This document shows, piece after piece, positions 22,035 to 33,887 of a DNA stretch of 64,000 nucleotides. How positions within the stretch are numbered: position 1 is the stretch's first letter; every line of letters starts with the position of its first letter. The notes under the pieces are model-generated. The model was not told the origin of the DNA. It saw nothing but the letters and a program-made list of their open reading frames with translations, and did no database searches. Location of the stretch: the NCBI RefSeq assembly GCF_024323335.1, contig NC_066584.1, positions 235,581,494 through 235,645,493 of the forward strand, in the 5' to 3' direction. The position numbers and the translations under genes are program-made. The stretch comes from Lathyrus oleraceus (Eukaryota > Streptophyta > Magnoliopsida > Fabales > Fabaceae).

Positions 22035-22450
22035 GATGAAACTACAAGAAATTGTTGCTGATGAAATTGTAGAAGAAGTATTGTAGAAGAAGTAGTGAGA
22101 GTGATGGTGTGGGAGAAGTGTTGATGGAGTGGATGTATTTATAGGAAAATGGATGGGAGCATGAAAAGTTGTGCTTGCATGGTGTCTCCATTTGAATTGG
22201 CGACCACGTACAACCTTTAAGAGGGGTTGCCATTCAAATTAGCGCCTCCATAGGGACATGCATGCAAGACCTAGGTCTGATTGCTTAGTTTCGAGGTCTG
22301 AATGCATGGTGTCTCCACTTGAATTGGCGCCTATGTGCAAGGAATAAGTGGAGGCGCCAATCCATTTGGAGTGTGTGTCTGCATATCTGACACGTGGCTG
22401 TCTTGTCTCTTGCATGCTGAACAAGTCACTTCTTGATAGCTTGCATGGTC
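22035..22450. promoter_or_regulatory. PMD side of the divergent MULE-1 promoter region
   Basis: Between the PMD start and the copia insertion. It contains further copies of the terminal-repeat motif (GAATTGGCGACC at about 22,194, TTAGCGCCTCC at about 22,238, GAATTGGCGCC at about 22,321 and GGAGGCGCCAAT at about 22,350). Near 22,380-22,450 are CACGTGGC and TTGCATG words like those across the copia on the transposase side (31,131-31,235). A minus-strand TATTTATAG-like site lies at about 22,135-22,143 (TATAAATA on the minus strand). Probably a shared bidirectional promoter, now split. Confidence 0.5.
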
Positions 22451-23244
22451 TGTTGGTGTAAGCCCTAGAGGCCAAAACTTTTGGTACTTGTATCGAATTA
22501 TTTATTAATAATAAAAGGCTTTTTCTTTATTACATTTGCTTAATAAAGTCCCTAGAATAGCTAGTCTGTTTATTGTGAAGTGAGATGACATTAAAGCATT
22601 AAGACTATTATGTATATAGACTGATGATCACATCTCATGGATCATGGATAAGGAGTTATCAAGTCTTAAACATAGGTATGAATATTAAGAGTAATATTTA
22701 TACCGGATTGACCCGCTATGAGAATATTATATAGAAAGTTATGCAAAGTGTCATAAGTTATTCTCATGGTGATAATGGTGTATACCACTCTTCGACCTGA
22801 AACCACTATGGACCCTAGATGTAGAGTCGAGTGCTTTATTGTTGATCAAACGTTGCCCGTAATTGGATAACCATAAATACAGTTGATGGGTACTCCACGA
22901 AGCATGTTGAGGGACATGAGTGACCTAGATGGAATTTGCCCATCCTGCATAACAGGATAAATGTCTATGGGCCCAATATTGAACTGGGCAAGGATGACAC
23001 GGTCTATGTCTTGTGTTCAATATAGACATAAGGGCAAAAGGGTAATTATACACATAAGTATTATCACAGAAGGAATTGTCAGATCACATGACATTTTCGT
23101 GTCTTGGGTAGCAGTGATGTGTTGCTAGATACCACTCACTGTTTATTATGTTAAATACGTGATTTAATATAATTGCCAATGCCGCGAAAACCTATAGGGT
23201 CACACACAAAGGACGGATTGATGAGAGATAGAGTAACTAAGGAA

Positions 23245-23390
23245 CACCGTAAGGTACGGTGCCCTTAAGTGAATTGTAGAACATCGTAAAGGTACGATGT
23301 ACTTAAGTAGAATACGAAATATGGTAAGGTACCATGAGCTTAAGTGATTTTGGGCATATTATAAGATATGGGCCAAAATACACTTAAGTG
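23245..23390 (+). promoter_or_regulatory. Array of hairpins and CTTAAG palindromes upstream of the TATA box
   Basis: Three hairpins, CACCGTA-AGG-TACGGTG (23,245-23,261), CATCGTA-AAGG-TACGATG (23,282-23,299) and ATGGTA-AGG-TACCAT (23,321-23,335), each followed by a CTTAAG palindrome (23,264, 23,302, 23,339). A fourth CTTAAG is at 23,383. The TATAAATA box is at 23,424-23,431. Stem bases change in pairs while the loop stays. Probably U3 regulatory repeats. Confidence 0.65.
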
Positions 23391-23423
23391 GGCCTTTTAG
23401 CTTGAAGCCCACACAAGTGGTTC

Positions 23424-23431
23424 TATAAATA
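23424..23431 (+). promoter_or_regulatory. TATA box of the copia 5' LTR
   Basis: TATAAATA in the context GGTTCTATAAATAGAACCC, itself an inverted repeat. Conserved at 30,743-30,750 and in the solo LTR at 42,087-42,094. Confidence 0.75.
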
Positions 23432-23758
23432 GAACCCTTGTGCAGAAGCATTGATTGCGGTTGCATTATTTTCGTTTTCTCTCTCTCTCACTCACTCAAA
23501 GCCTTCATTCGTACCAGCTAGCACTGTGATTGAAGGAATCCGTTCGTGTGGACTGAGTAGAGACGTTGTCATCATTCAACGTTCGTGATCGCTCTGTGGA
23601 TCTGCATCAAAGGTTTTGATCGTCACAAGAGATCTGCACCAAAGGTTTCAATCGTCACAAGAGGTAAATATTCTATCACTGATCATGACCATTCGTAAGG
23701 ATCTCTAAAGGAGAAAATTTTAATTTCCGCTGCGTTTTGGATCGCAATTCTTCAACAG

Positions 23759-23773
23759 TGGTATCAGAGCCAC
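23759..23773 (+). other. Copia primer-binding site
   Basis: TGGTATCAGAGCCAC one base after the LTR end; the standard complement of the 3' end of plant initiator methionine tRNA used by copia elements. Confidence 0.9.
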
Positions 23774-25719
23774 TTACGAAACCATGAATCGGATAGCTAT
23801 TTATTTTCTGTATTAATATGATTAAAAGACAGAATGAATCAATTAATTAAACGGGTAATTAAATTTGGCATCATGAGTGTACGAGTTGGATGATTGATAT
23901 TGACTATGCTTCGGAACCGACATTAGTATGGTGAAGCAGCGATACATCGATCGTCCATAGGTTACACAATTAAGACCGATCAACTTATATATGATATAAG
24001 TAATCCTAATTCAAAGTACGGTATATATGATATATTGTTTCTGTTTCGTTCATTCAAACACTAAATGGTTGTTTTCCTTTGAGCGATCAATGGTCACTTG
24101 CTTCGGAATCCGACATTAGTATGGTGAAGCAATGACCTGTTGATCAATCATACTGAATCAACAATCGAGGTGTGTTTGACGGTCTGAAATTAGTGCATTA
24201 GGGTTAGTGACGGCGCAAGGGTTGTGCCGTCAAGGAGTTGTGAATTGAGGGCTTGTTGGAACACGTCTGCTGACTGTTCCAAAGCGCTGGTTTTTGGTCG
24301 CATGACGATCGCCATGGACTTGTGACGATCGTAACAAGCTGGATGTGACGGTCGTCACGTGCTTTGTGATGGTCGTCACATTCACAGATCCAGAATTCTA
24401 GGCGTTTCTGTTTTGGCCACGTGACGTTCGTCATGGGCCTGTGACGGTCGTAACATGCTTGTGACGGTCGTCACACTCACAGAGTCAGAATTCTCGGGGT
24501 TTCTGTTCTGTGACTGCGCAAGAGTTGTGTTGATGCAAAACGATGTCCATTTCAAATGAATTGTTCATTAAAAAAATTTGGACAGGGGCGCTGCCCCCTT
24601 GACCCTCGTCCGCTGATCGGTCAGCGGAACCCCCGGCTAACTCTGCGTAGTATGATCGGTCGCCGAAATTTAATTTGGTTTTAATAAATTAAAGGAATTA
24701 AAAATTAATAATAATAATAATAATAATGTGTTTATCATTATTGTCTTATGGTGATCAATTATGGCCTTAGTCTTCCTTCATTTTGTTTTGGGTTTTTAAT
24801 ACGACATGCGTGTCGTGCCTCTTTTTTTTAATCTCTTAATGTAACTTCTTTTCTCATCTCAATCCCTCGTATGTAAAACGAGTTTCTTCTGTAATGTAAT
24901 GTTATGAAGGAAGAGAAGAAGACAATGTTATGAAGAAAGAGAAGATTTCAATATCAAAGGAGGACAACCTTGAAGATCAAAGGAGGACAGCCTTGAAGAT
25001 CTTGCTTGGAGAAGCTTAGATCGTTATTAGGTTAGCTTAGGTTCTCTCATTGGCTTGGGGGAACAATTGCGCTTGGGGCCATAACTGTTTCATTATGTAT
25101 GTTGATGCATGTGTATGTATGTTGATGCATGTGAATATATGTTAATGCATGTGAGAGACGATTTATATGATAAATAAGCTGGTGAGATCATAACAATTAC
25201 AATTCCCTCAAATTAAATATTAAGTTTATGCTTTCCAAGTTTTAGCACTCATCAAGACTAGTATCGGATAATGTAGGTTTCGCCTACGCGAGGTGCATGT
25301 TCTATATTAGTAAGGTGCGATGGGATAATTGTAATATCCAATTGCTAAAACAATGGGTCAAACTTAACTAAATAAATTATAATAAGATTATATATGTTTA
25401 GAAGCAAGAGTTGGGAATGATCCATATGATGGATTGGAATAAGGAGTATTCACCCAACTGAAATTTTCGAGAGTTGTATGAGATACAATTGGAAGGAGTT
25501 CCTACCTAAATAACCTAGTTTTATGTAATCCGCCTACGCGGACTTAGAACAAAGTGAAATATGGATCTCGACCCACTAGAAAATCTTCCAACGGGATTTT
25601 CCGAATCAAATGATGAGGGTCATTTGTTTTGAGTAAAATAGTGGGAGCATATTTAATTAAAGGCCTAATTAAATATGTTATTGATACTTATATTTTCATT
25701 AATTCTTATGTAGATTACC
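23774..25719 (+). other. Long copia 5' leader
   Basis: About 1.95 kb without an ORF. At 24,300-24,480 it holds a GTGACG-NN-CGTCAC array. At 24,611-24,628 it has a hairpin CCGCTGA-TCGG-TCAGCGG, and at about 24,706-24,726 an (ATA)n run. GCCTACGCG occurs at 25,291 and 25,531. Angela-type elements are known to have long leaders. Confidence 0.7.
24301..24475 (+). promoter_or_regulatory. Array of GTGACG-NN-CGTCAC-like palindromes in the copia leader
   Basis: About seven copies or near copies: ATGACGATCGCCAT, GTGACGATCGTAAC, GTGACGGTCGTCAC, GTGATGGTCGTCAC, GTGACGTTCGTCAT, GTGACGGTCGTAAC and GTGACGGTCGTCAC. TGACG is the core bound by plant TGA-type bZIP factors. Whether these act as binding sites or as RNA hairpins is unknown. 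A similar array occurs in the Ogre LTRs. Confidence 0.6.
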
Positions 25720-28700
25720 ATGACAACAAATACCTCTAACAATATCTTGCGATCAATCCTTGACAAGGAAAAATTGGCTGGGACAAATTTCCTGGATTGG
25801 CACCGAAACCTGAGGATTGTCCTCAAACATGATAAAAAGCTGTATGTCTTGGAGAAACCTGTTCCTGAAGAGGAACCTCCTAGTTCTGCACCTAAGGCAG
25901 AAAGAGATGCTTATAAGAAGCATGTCGATGATGCCAATGAAACTGCTTGTCTCATGCTAGCTACCATGAACTCAGAATTGCAAAAGCAACATGAGAACAT
26001 GGCAGCGTTCGATATGATCGAACACTTGAAGATGCTCTATCAAGAGTAAGCAAGGCATGAGAGGTTTGAAGTTTCAAAAGCCCTTTTTCAAAGCAAGTTA
26101 GCTGAGGGAGCCCCTGTAAGTCCCCATGTGCTCAAGATGATTGGGTATGTGGAAAACCTTGAAAGGTTGGGTTTTCCCCTCGGAAAGGAACTTGCGACTG
26201 ATTTGATCTTGCAATCGTTGCCAGATAGATTCAGTCAATTTATCCTAAATTTCAATATGAATGATATGGATAAATCTCTTCCTGAACTGCTAGGCATGTT
26301 AAGAACAGCTGAGCAGAATCTGAAGACAAAAGGGAAGTCCATTCTGATGATCGGAAATGGAAAGAGACAGAACAAAAGGCCCACCAAGCAGGGTGATAAA
26401 GGGAAAGGCAAGGAAGTTGCCAAACCCAGACCCACTGTTGCTGCTTTGAAGCCTAGTGGAGGCATAGCAAAGGCAGGAACCTGCTTCCATTGCGGTAAGA
26501 CCGGACACTGGAGGAGAAACTGCCCAAAGTACCTGGAAGATACGAAGAATGGAGTAGAGACTTCAACTTCAGGTATTTTTGTTATTGAAATAAATTTATC
26601 TACTTCTGCATCATGGGTATTAGATACTGGATGCGGTTCTCACATTTGTACAAATGTGCAGGGGCTAAAAAGAAGTAGAGATTTGCAAAAGGTGAAGTTG
26701 ATCTACGAGTTGGCAATGGAGCAAAGGTTGCTGCTTTAGCCGTAGGAACTTATGTATTAACTTTACCTAGTGGTTTAATAATTCAGTTAGAGAACTGTTA
26801 TTATGTACCTGTAATTAGCAGGAATATTATTTCCATTTCTTGTTTGGACAAGTTTGGTTTTTCATTTATAATAGAACAATTGTTGCTCAATTTATTTGAA
26901 TGATATATTCTATGCTACTACACAAATGAGCAATGGACTGTATGTCCTTGATCTCGAAATGCCTATATATAACATTAATACTAAAAGGATGAAACCTAAC
27001 GAGTTAAATCCAACTTACCTTTGGCATTGTCGATTAGGCCACATAAATGAGAAACGCATTTCCATACTCCATAAAGATTGACTCTTGGACTCTTTTGATT
27101 ATGAATCATATGAGACATGCAGATCTTGTTTAATTGGAAAGATGACAAAGTCTCCATTCACAGGAAAAGGTGAAAGAGAGAATGATCTTTTGGGCCTAAT
27201 ACATACTGATGTATGTGGACCACTGAACATACCAGCCAGAGGAGGTTTTCAGTACTTCATCACATTCACTGATGATTTCAGTAGATATGGTTATGTGTAT
27301 TTAATGAAACACAAATCAGAGTCCTTTGAAAAGTTCAAGGAATTCAAGAATGAAGTACAAAACCAACTAGGTAAGAATATTAAAACTCTTCGATCAGATC
27401 GAGGTGGTGAGTATTTAAGCCTAGAGTTTGATGACCATCTGAAAGAGTGTGGGATCCTATCCCAACTTACTCCTCCTGGAACACCTCAATGGAATGGTAT
27501 ATCTGAGAGAAGAAATCGAACCCTGTTAGACATGGTCCGATCCATGATGAGTCACGCCGATCTTCCAAACTCCTTTTGGGGACATGCACTATTGACAGCA
27601 GCTTACACACTTAACTGTGTTCCATCCAAAAAGGTTGAGAAGACACCATATGAGATATGGAATGGTAAGAAACCACATATGTCTTACATAAAGATTTGGG
27701 GTTGCGAGGTTTATGTGAAACGACAAATTTCAACTAAGCTTGAGCCCAAATCTGAAAAATGCTTATTTGTGGGGTATCCTAGAGAAACAAGAGGGTATTA
27801 CTTCTACAATCCTTCTGAGGGCAAAGTGTTTGTCGCTCGAACTGGAGTTTTCCTAGAAAAGGATTTTATTTCCAAAGGAACCAGTGGGAGGAAAGTAGAG
27901 CTTGAAGAAATTCAAGAATCACAAAGCATAAATACACCTATGGAGGAATTAGAGCAGGAAACACAAGAAGTTATGGAAGAGCAACCTGCTCAAGTAGAAC
28001 AAGACCAGCGTAGGTCAAGCAGGATACGTCAACTACCTGAGAGATATGGATATCTCATAACTGATCAAGGTGATGTATTACTCAAGGATCAAGATGAGCC
28101 TGTGACCTACCAAGAGGCCATAACTGGTCCCGAGTCTGAGAAGTGGCTAGAAGCCATAAAATCTGAAATGGATTCCATGTACACAAACCAAGTTTGGACC
28201 TTGGTAGAGCCTCTTGTAGGAGTTAACCCTATAGGATGCAAGTGGGTCTTCAAAAAGAAGACTGACATGGATGGTAAGGTACATACCTATAAGGCAAGAC
28301 TGGTTGCAAAAGGATATAAACAAACTCATGGGATTGACTATGATGAAACCTTTTCACCAGTTGCAATGCTTAAATCTGTTCGGATTTTACTTGCTATCGC
28401 TGCATATCATGATTATGAAATATGGCAGATGGATGTCAAAACTGCTTTCCTTAATGGAAATCTTCTTGAGGATGTGTACATGACACAGCCTGAAGGATTT
28501 GACATACCAGAGGAAGCCCAAAAGATATGTAAGTTACAAAGATCAATCTATGGATTGAAGCAAGCTTCCAGAAGCTGGAATCTTCGTTTTGATGAAACAG
28601 TAAAACAATATGGATTCATCAAGAACGAAGATGAGCCTTGTGTCTACAAGAAGGTTAGTGGGAGCATGATCGTGTTCCTGGTATTATATGTAGATGACAT

Positions 28701-29676
28701 ATTACTCATTGGAAACGATATCCCTACCCTACAACAAGTAAAGTCTTGGTTAGGGAAATGCTTTTCTATGAAGGACCTAGGTGAAGCAGCCTATATATTA
28801 GGAATCAGAATCTATAGAGATAGATCACAAAAAATGCTTGGCCTAAGTCAGAGTACATACATAGACAAAGTGTTGAGACGCTTTAATATGCATGATTCCA
28901 AGAAAGGATTCATACCTATGCAACATGGCCTGTGTCTATCAAAAACACAATCCCCTTTAACTAAGGAAGAAAGGGATCGCATGAATAAGATTCCATATGC
29001 ATCTGCAATAGGATCTATCATGTATGCCATGTTATGTACTCGACCAGATGTCTCGTATGCTTTAAGTGCAACGAGTAGGTACCAATCTCATCCTGGTGAT
29101 GCTCACTAGGTAGCTGTCAAGAATATCCTTAAGTACTTAAGAAGGACTAAGGACTCATTCTTGATATATGGAGGTCAGGAAGAGTTGGCTGTAATTGGAT
29201 ACACCGATGCTAGCTTCCAGACAGATAAGGATGACTTTAGATCGCAATCTGGTTATGTGTTTTGCTTAAACGGTGGCGCTATGAGCTGGAAAAGTTCAAA
29301 GCAAGATACAGTTGCTGATTCTACAACCGAGGTCGAGTATATTGTTGCCTCAAGTGCAGCAAAGGAAGCTGTTTGGATCAAAAAGTTCATTAGTGAACTT
29401 GGCATAGTTCCTAGCATTGTGGATCCCATTGGTGTCTACTGTGATAACAATGGTGCTATCGCACAAGCCAAGGAGCCTAGATCTCACCAACAATCCAAAC
29501 ACATACTTAGGCGTTATCATCTCATTCGAGAGATAATAGATAGAGGAGATGTGAAAATATGCAGAGTACCTACACTTGACAATATTGCTGACCCACTGAC
29601 AAAGCCTCTTGTGCAGCAGAAGCATGATGGCCATACTAGATCTATGGGTATTAAGGGTATGCCTGATTGGCTCTAG
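25720..29676 (+). pseudogene. Copia Gag-Pol polyprotein, with stops and a frame change
   Basis: Starts MTTNTSNNILRSILDKEKL at 25,720. Gag continues across a stop at 26,047 (LYQE-stop-ARHERFE, a likely C-to-T change) to the zinc knuckle CFHCGKTGHWRRNC (about 26,482-26,523). The protease has WVLDTGCGSH (about 26,614-26,643). The frame slips near 26,690 and returns by 26,896. The integrase has WHCRLGHI and C-x2-C (RSC), a stop at 27,079, catalytic TDVCGP, RSDRGGEY and SERRNR (about 27,208-27,515). RT has KWVFKKK, QMDVKTAFLNG and YVDDILL (about 28,687-28,707). RNase H (YTDASFQTD; EVEY; YCDNNGAI) follows a TAG at 29,107, probably from TGG. The product would be cut into capsid, protease, integrase and RT. 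All lesions are single-base-type, so decay is recent. Confidence 0.9.
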
Positions 29677-29690
29677 TGCTAGTGGGAGAT

Positions 29691-30793
29691 TGTTGGTGTA
29701 AGCCCTAGAGGCCAATACTTTTGGTACTTGTATCGAATTATTTATTAATAATAAAAGGCTTTTTCTTTATTACGTTTGTTTAATAAAGTCCCTAGAATAG
29801 CTAGTCTGTTTAATGTATCAAGTATGACTTAATCATGAGATCACATTAAACATAAGGACACTATTCTTAAAGTATCTGTAGTCGAGCTTTATTGTGAAGT
29901 GGGATGACATTAAAGCATTAAGACTATTATGTATATAGACTGATGATCACATCTCATGGATCATGGATAAGGAGTTATCAAGTCTTAAACATAGGTATGA
30001 ATATTAAGAGTAATATTTATACCGGATTGACCCGCTATGAGAATATTATATAGAAAGTTATGCAAAGTGTCATAAGTTATTCTCATGGTGATAATGGTGT
30101 ATACCACTCTTCGACCTGAAACCACTATGGACCCTAGATGTAGAGTCGAGTGCTTTATTGCTGATCAAACGTTGTCCGTAACTGGATAACCATAAAGACA
30201 GTTGATGGGTACTCCACGAAGCATGCTGAGGGACATGAGTGACCTAGATGGAATTTTCCCATCCTGCATAACAGGATAAATGTCTATGGGCCCAATATTG
30301 AACTGGACAAGGATGACACGGTCTATGCCTTGTGTTCAATATAGACATAAGGGTAAAAGGGTAATTATACACATAAGTATTATCACAAAAGGATTTGTCA
30401 GATCACATGACATTTTCGTGTCTTGGGTAGCAGTGATGTGTTGCTAGATACCGCTCACTGTTTATTATGTTAAATATGTGATTTAATATAATTGCCAATG
30501 CCGCGAAAACCTACAGGGTCACACACAAAGGACGGATTGATGAGAGATAGAGTAACTAAGGAACACCGTAAGGTACGGTGCCCTTAAGTGAATTGTAGAA
30601 CATCGTAAAGGTACGGTGTACTTAAGTAGAATACGAAATATGGTAAGGTACCATGAGCTTAAGTGATTTTGGGCATATTATAAGATATGGGTCAAAATAC
30701 ACTTAAGTGGGCCTTTTAGCTTGAAGCCCACACAAGTGGTTCTATAAATAGAACCCTTGTGCAGAAGCATTGATTGCGGTTGCATTATTTTCG

Positions 30794-30867
<74 letters not shown>

Positions 30868-31130
30868 CTCAAAGCCTTCATTCGTACCAGCTAGCACTGT
30901 GATTGAAGGAATCCGTTCGTGTGGACCGAGTAGAGACGTTGTCATCGTTCAACGTTCGTGATCGCTCTGTGGATCTGCATCAAAGGTTTTGATCGTCACA
31001 AGAGATCTGCACCAAAGGTTTCAATCGTCACAAGAGGTAAATATTCTATCACTGATCATGACCATTCATAAGGATCTCTAAAGAAGAAAATTTTAATTTC
31101 CGCTGCGTTTTGGATCGCAATTCTTCAACA
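29691..31130 (+). repeat. Copia 3' LTR
   Basis: 1,440 bp, ending TTCTTCAACA before the target duplication TGGTC. It retains the ~75-80 bp block missing from the 5' LTR. It contains a long (CT)n run (30,797-30,860) and TATAAATA (30,743-30,750). The hairpin/CTTAAG array is at 30,564-30,654 and beyond; in its second hairpin one pair has become a T-G mismatch. Confidence 0.92.
30797..30867 (+). repeat. (CT)n microsatellite followed by (AC)n
   Basis: About 32 CT units then CACACAC, in the region just after the TATA box of the LTR. The 5' LTR and the solo LTR have only short CT runs. The minus-strand Arg-Glu-repeat frame here is an artefact of the repeat. Confidence 0.95.
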
Positions 31131-31235
31131 TGGTCGACACATCATTTCGGAGTATCTTGCATGTCCGACACGTCATTTTGGAGTAGCTTGCATGTGCGAC
31201 ACGTCACTCCGAACTAGCTAGCATGTGAGACACTT
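31131..31235 (+). promoter_or_regulatory. Short direct repeats upstream of the MULE-1 transposase
   Basis: Units of about 31-32 bp share CTTGCATGT-CGACACGTCA and end in a TTTCGGAGTA/TTTTGGAGTA/TCCGAACTAG variant (about 31,139, 31,170, 31,201, with a partial one at 31,233). Related CACGTGGC/TTGCATG words lie on the other side of the copia (22,380-22,450). ACACGTCA resembles ACGT-core bZIP sites. Likely the transposase promoter. Confidence 0.55.
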
Positions 31236-31323
31236 CACTCATCTATTTAAGTGTCTTACTATCAACATCCAAGACACTTCACTCACATTCGTCTGCAGTA
31301 AGAAAATAGTTTTCATCTGCACA

Positions 31324-33773
31324 ATGTCATCTTCATCATTATACAGTGTCAACGTTCACTGCAACGGTGAAACATACGAGTCTGAGCTACATGGTTTTTA
31401 TTTTCGAAACACTGATACCATTAGAATCACGATCAAGAGAAATGCAACCTTCTTGCATTTGAAAAAAAGAATACAATCCTTTATAGGATCGGGTATTGTG
31501 TCAAAGATCACATATCAAAATCCAATATTTTTTTAGAATGGTCAATGCAAGTATTTCCCCCTTAAGGTACGAGACGATGAAGATGTTGAATACATGTTTG
31601 TTAGTCATGAACATTCAGGCTGAAACTGTATTGAGTTGTACATTACTCTTCAACCATGTATATTACTCTTCAACCATGTATATCATCTCAACAGTCTCAA
31701 CTAACCGGTCAGGATGAATCTGGTGAAGATGATCGACAATGGTCAGATGACGTCAACCCAGAAGCAGAGGCAGAAGTGGATGTCGTTGATGAAGAAGAAG
31801 AGGAGATCGAGATACAGGTTGATCACATGCTGAACAACGACGATGAAGATGATGATCAACCACCACCAATACCTCCTAGTCATGTCTACAATCCGCCTCA
31901 ACATATGACAAATATGGATCTTCAAGACGATGAAACATCCAACAGTGTTTTCTATAATCCGTATCCGAGATCAGAAGGCGAATTAAAGGTGGGAGACATG
32001 TTTCGTACCAAAGAAGAATGTGTTCTGGCAATCAAAAAATTCCACATGAACAACTCTGCTGACTTTACAGTGAAACACACTGATTCTAGAAGGTATGTTA
32101 TCGAATGTCGTAATATGCTTTGTAAGTTTCGTTTGGTTGCGTCTTACAAGAAGAAAAAAGACTCTTGGGAGATCGCTTAGATAGACCCACCGCACAGTTG
32201 CATTGCAACTAACATTGAACAAGATCACCGTAAACTAAGCGCAACTTTGATATGTCAAGACATTCTGCCGTTGGTTAATAAAGACCTGTCAGTGAAGGTG
32301 AGTATAATTATATCTCATATCAGAACAACATATAATTATACTTCATCTTACAAGAGAGCCTGGATTGCGAGGACAAAGGATGTTGAACAAGTTTTCAGTA
32401 ACTGGGAGGATTCATACAAGGAATTGCCACGGTTTTTATGGGCACTAAAAACATATGTCCCAGGAACTGTGGCAATTATGGAGACAGTGTCAGCGATGAT
32501 GCCAGACGGAAGCTGTGCTACAGGTAATAGAATATTTCACCGTCTCTTTTGGGCATTTGACCTGTGCATCAAAGGTTTTGCATTCTGCAAACCTATTATT
32601 CAAATTGATGGGACTTGGTTGTACGGAAAATACAAGGGTACTTTGCTCATGGCGGTTGCACAAGACGGCAACAACAATGTCTTTCCCATTGCCTTTGCTC
32701 TTGTTGAAGGTGAAACGGATGGTGGATGGGGTTTCTTTCTTCGACATCTCAGAACGCATGTGGCTCCACAAGCCAATCTCTGTTTGATTTCTGATAGACA
32801 TGCTGCCATTGAGAGTGCCTACAACAACCATGACAACGGATGGCATGATCCTCCTTCTACACATGTCTACTGTATTAGACACATTGCACAAAACTTCATG
32901 CGTGCTATAAAAGATAAGAATCTTCGCAAGAAGGTGGTGAATGCTGGGTATGCTTTAACTCAACCGTCATTTCAATATTATCGTGATGAAATTAGACTGT
33001 CTAATGAAGACGCAGGGAGATGGATAAATAACATACCAATAGAGCAGTGGACAAGGGCATTTGACAGAGGTTGTCGATGGGGCCACATGACAACAAACAT
33101 TATGGAATGCATGAACGGGGTATTCAAAGGAATTCGAAATCTGCCGATAACCGCCTTGGTAAGATCAACCTATTATAGGTTGGCTTCTATGTTCGCAACC
33201 AGAGGTGAAAGATGGAGTGCGGTGTTAATGTCCGGGCAAGTATTCAGTGAGTGTTGCATGAAGGTCATGAAAGAGGAGAGCATCAAAGCTAGCACACACG
33301 CTGTAACAGACTTTGACCGTCATAGACAAAATTTCAGCGTCCAGGAAACAATGGACCACAACGAGGGGAGACCAAATTTAGCTTACGCTGTTAGACTAAA
33401 CAGAAGTTGGTGCGGTTGTGGAAAATTCCAGGCCTTCCGCATACCTTGCTCCCATGTCATAGCAGTATGCGCTTATACTCGTCAAGATGCTTACAGCCAT
33501 TTATCTGATGTGTACAAGGCCAACACCATCATGAATGTATATACTTAAAGCTTCTCAGTACTACCAATGCAGGATTACTGGCCTCCATATGAAGGTGATA
33601 TTGTTTGGCACAATGACGAGATGCGTAGAAAGAAGAAAGGAAGGCCAAACAGCACACGTATCAGAACAGAGATGGATTCCACAGATAAAATGATAAGATT
33701 ATGTAGTATCTGTCGTCAACCAGGACACAATAAGAACAACTATCCCAATCTAGGAGCATCATCTAGGTCTTAA
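31324..33773 (+). pseudogene. MULE-1 transposase
   Basis: Starts MSSSSLYSVNVHCNGETYESEL at 31,324, a PB1-like N-terminus with an acidic linker (VDVVDEEEEEIEIQVD). Stops at 31,534 and 31,621 and a 20-bp duplication (31,642-31,680) break the first part; stops also lie at 32,178 and 33,546. The DNA-binding region has KVGDMFRTKEECVLAI. The MULE catalytic domain has IQIDGTWLYG (D at 32,607), LISDRHAAI (D at 32,793) and TTNIMECMNGVF (E at 33,105). A SWIM zinc finger follows (CGCGKFQAFRIPCSH, about 33,412-33,456), then a knuckle-like CSICRQPGHNKNNY in which the last Cys is Tyr. It would have cut and joined the element ends. It is divergent from the PMD gene. Confidence 0.9.
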
Positions 33774-33887
33774 GCTTTTTGTAACATTGTATTTCTGTAA
33801 CATTCAATCATTATATATCATTAAGTTCTTGTTACAACGAGGTTCACAACAAACATCAGTACAAAACATCTGAAAACATAAATATTT

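Larger units (their letters stand above)
22451..23757 (+). repeat. Copia 5' LTR
   Basis: 1,307 bp. Compared with the 3' LTR it lacks a block of about 75-80 bp (its counterpart lies at about 29,812-29,890), deleted between short TTTA matches, and has a much shorter CT run at about 23,476. Otherwise the two LTRs differ by scattered substitutions only. Confidence 0.92.
22451..31130 (+). mobile_element. Complete Ty1/copia element, Angela-like
   Basis: 8,680 bp flanked by TGGTC on both sides (22,446-22,450 and 31,131-31,135). The LTRs are 22,451-23,757 and 29,691-31,130, beginning TGTTGGTGTAAGCCCTAGAGG and ending TTCAACA. The primer-binding site TGGTATCAGAGCC (initiator Met tRNA type) is at 23,759, and a purine tract AGTGGGAGAT precedes the 3' LTR. 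One gag-pol frame, 25,720-29,676, in the copia order protease-integrase-RT-RNase H. LTR start and gag style match the Angela/BARE group; that lineage call is from memory. Three in-frame stops and a frame change make it inactive. Confidence 0.92.

Noticed and set aside
30678..30961. Frames encoding Arg-Glu or Leu-Ser repeats
   Set aside because: They are the two strands of the (CT)n microsatellite in the copia LTR.
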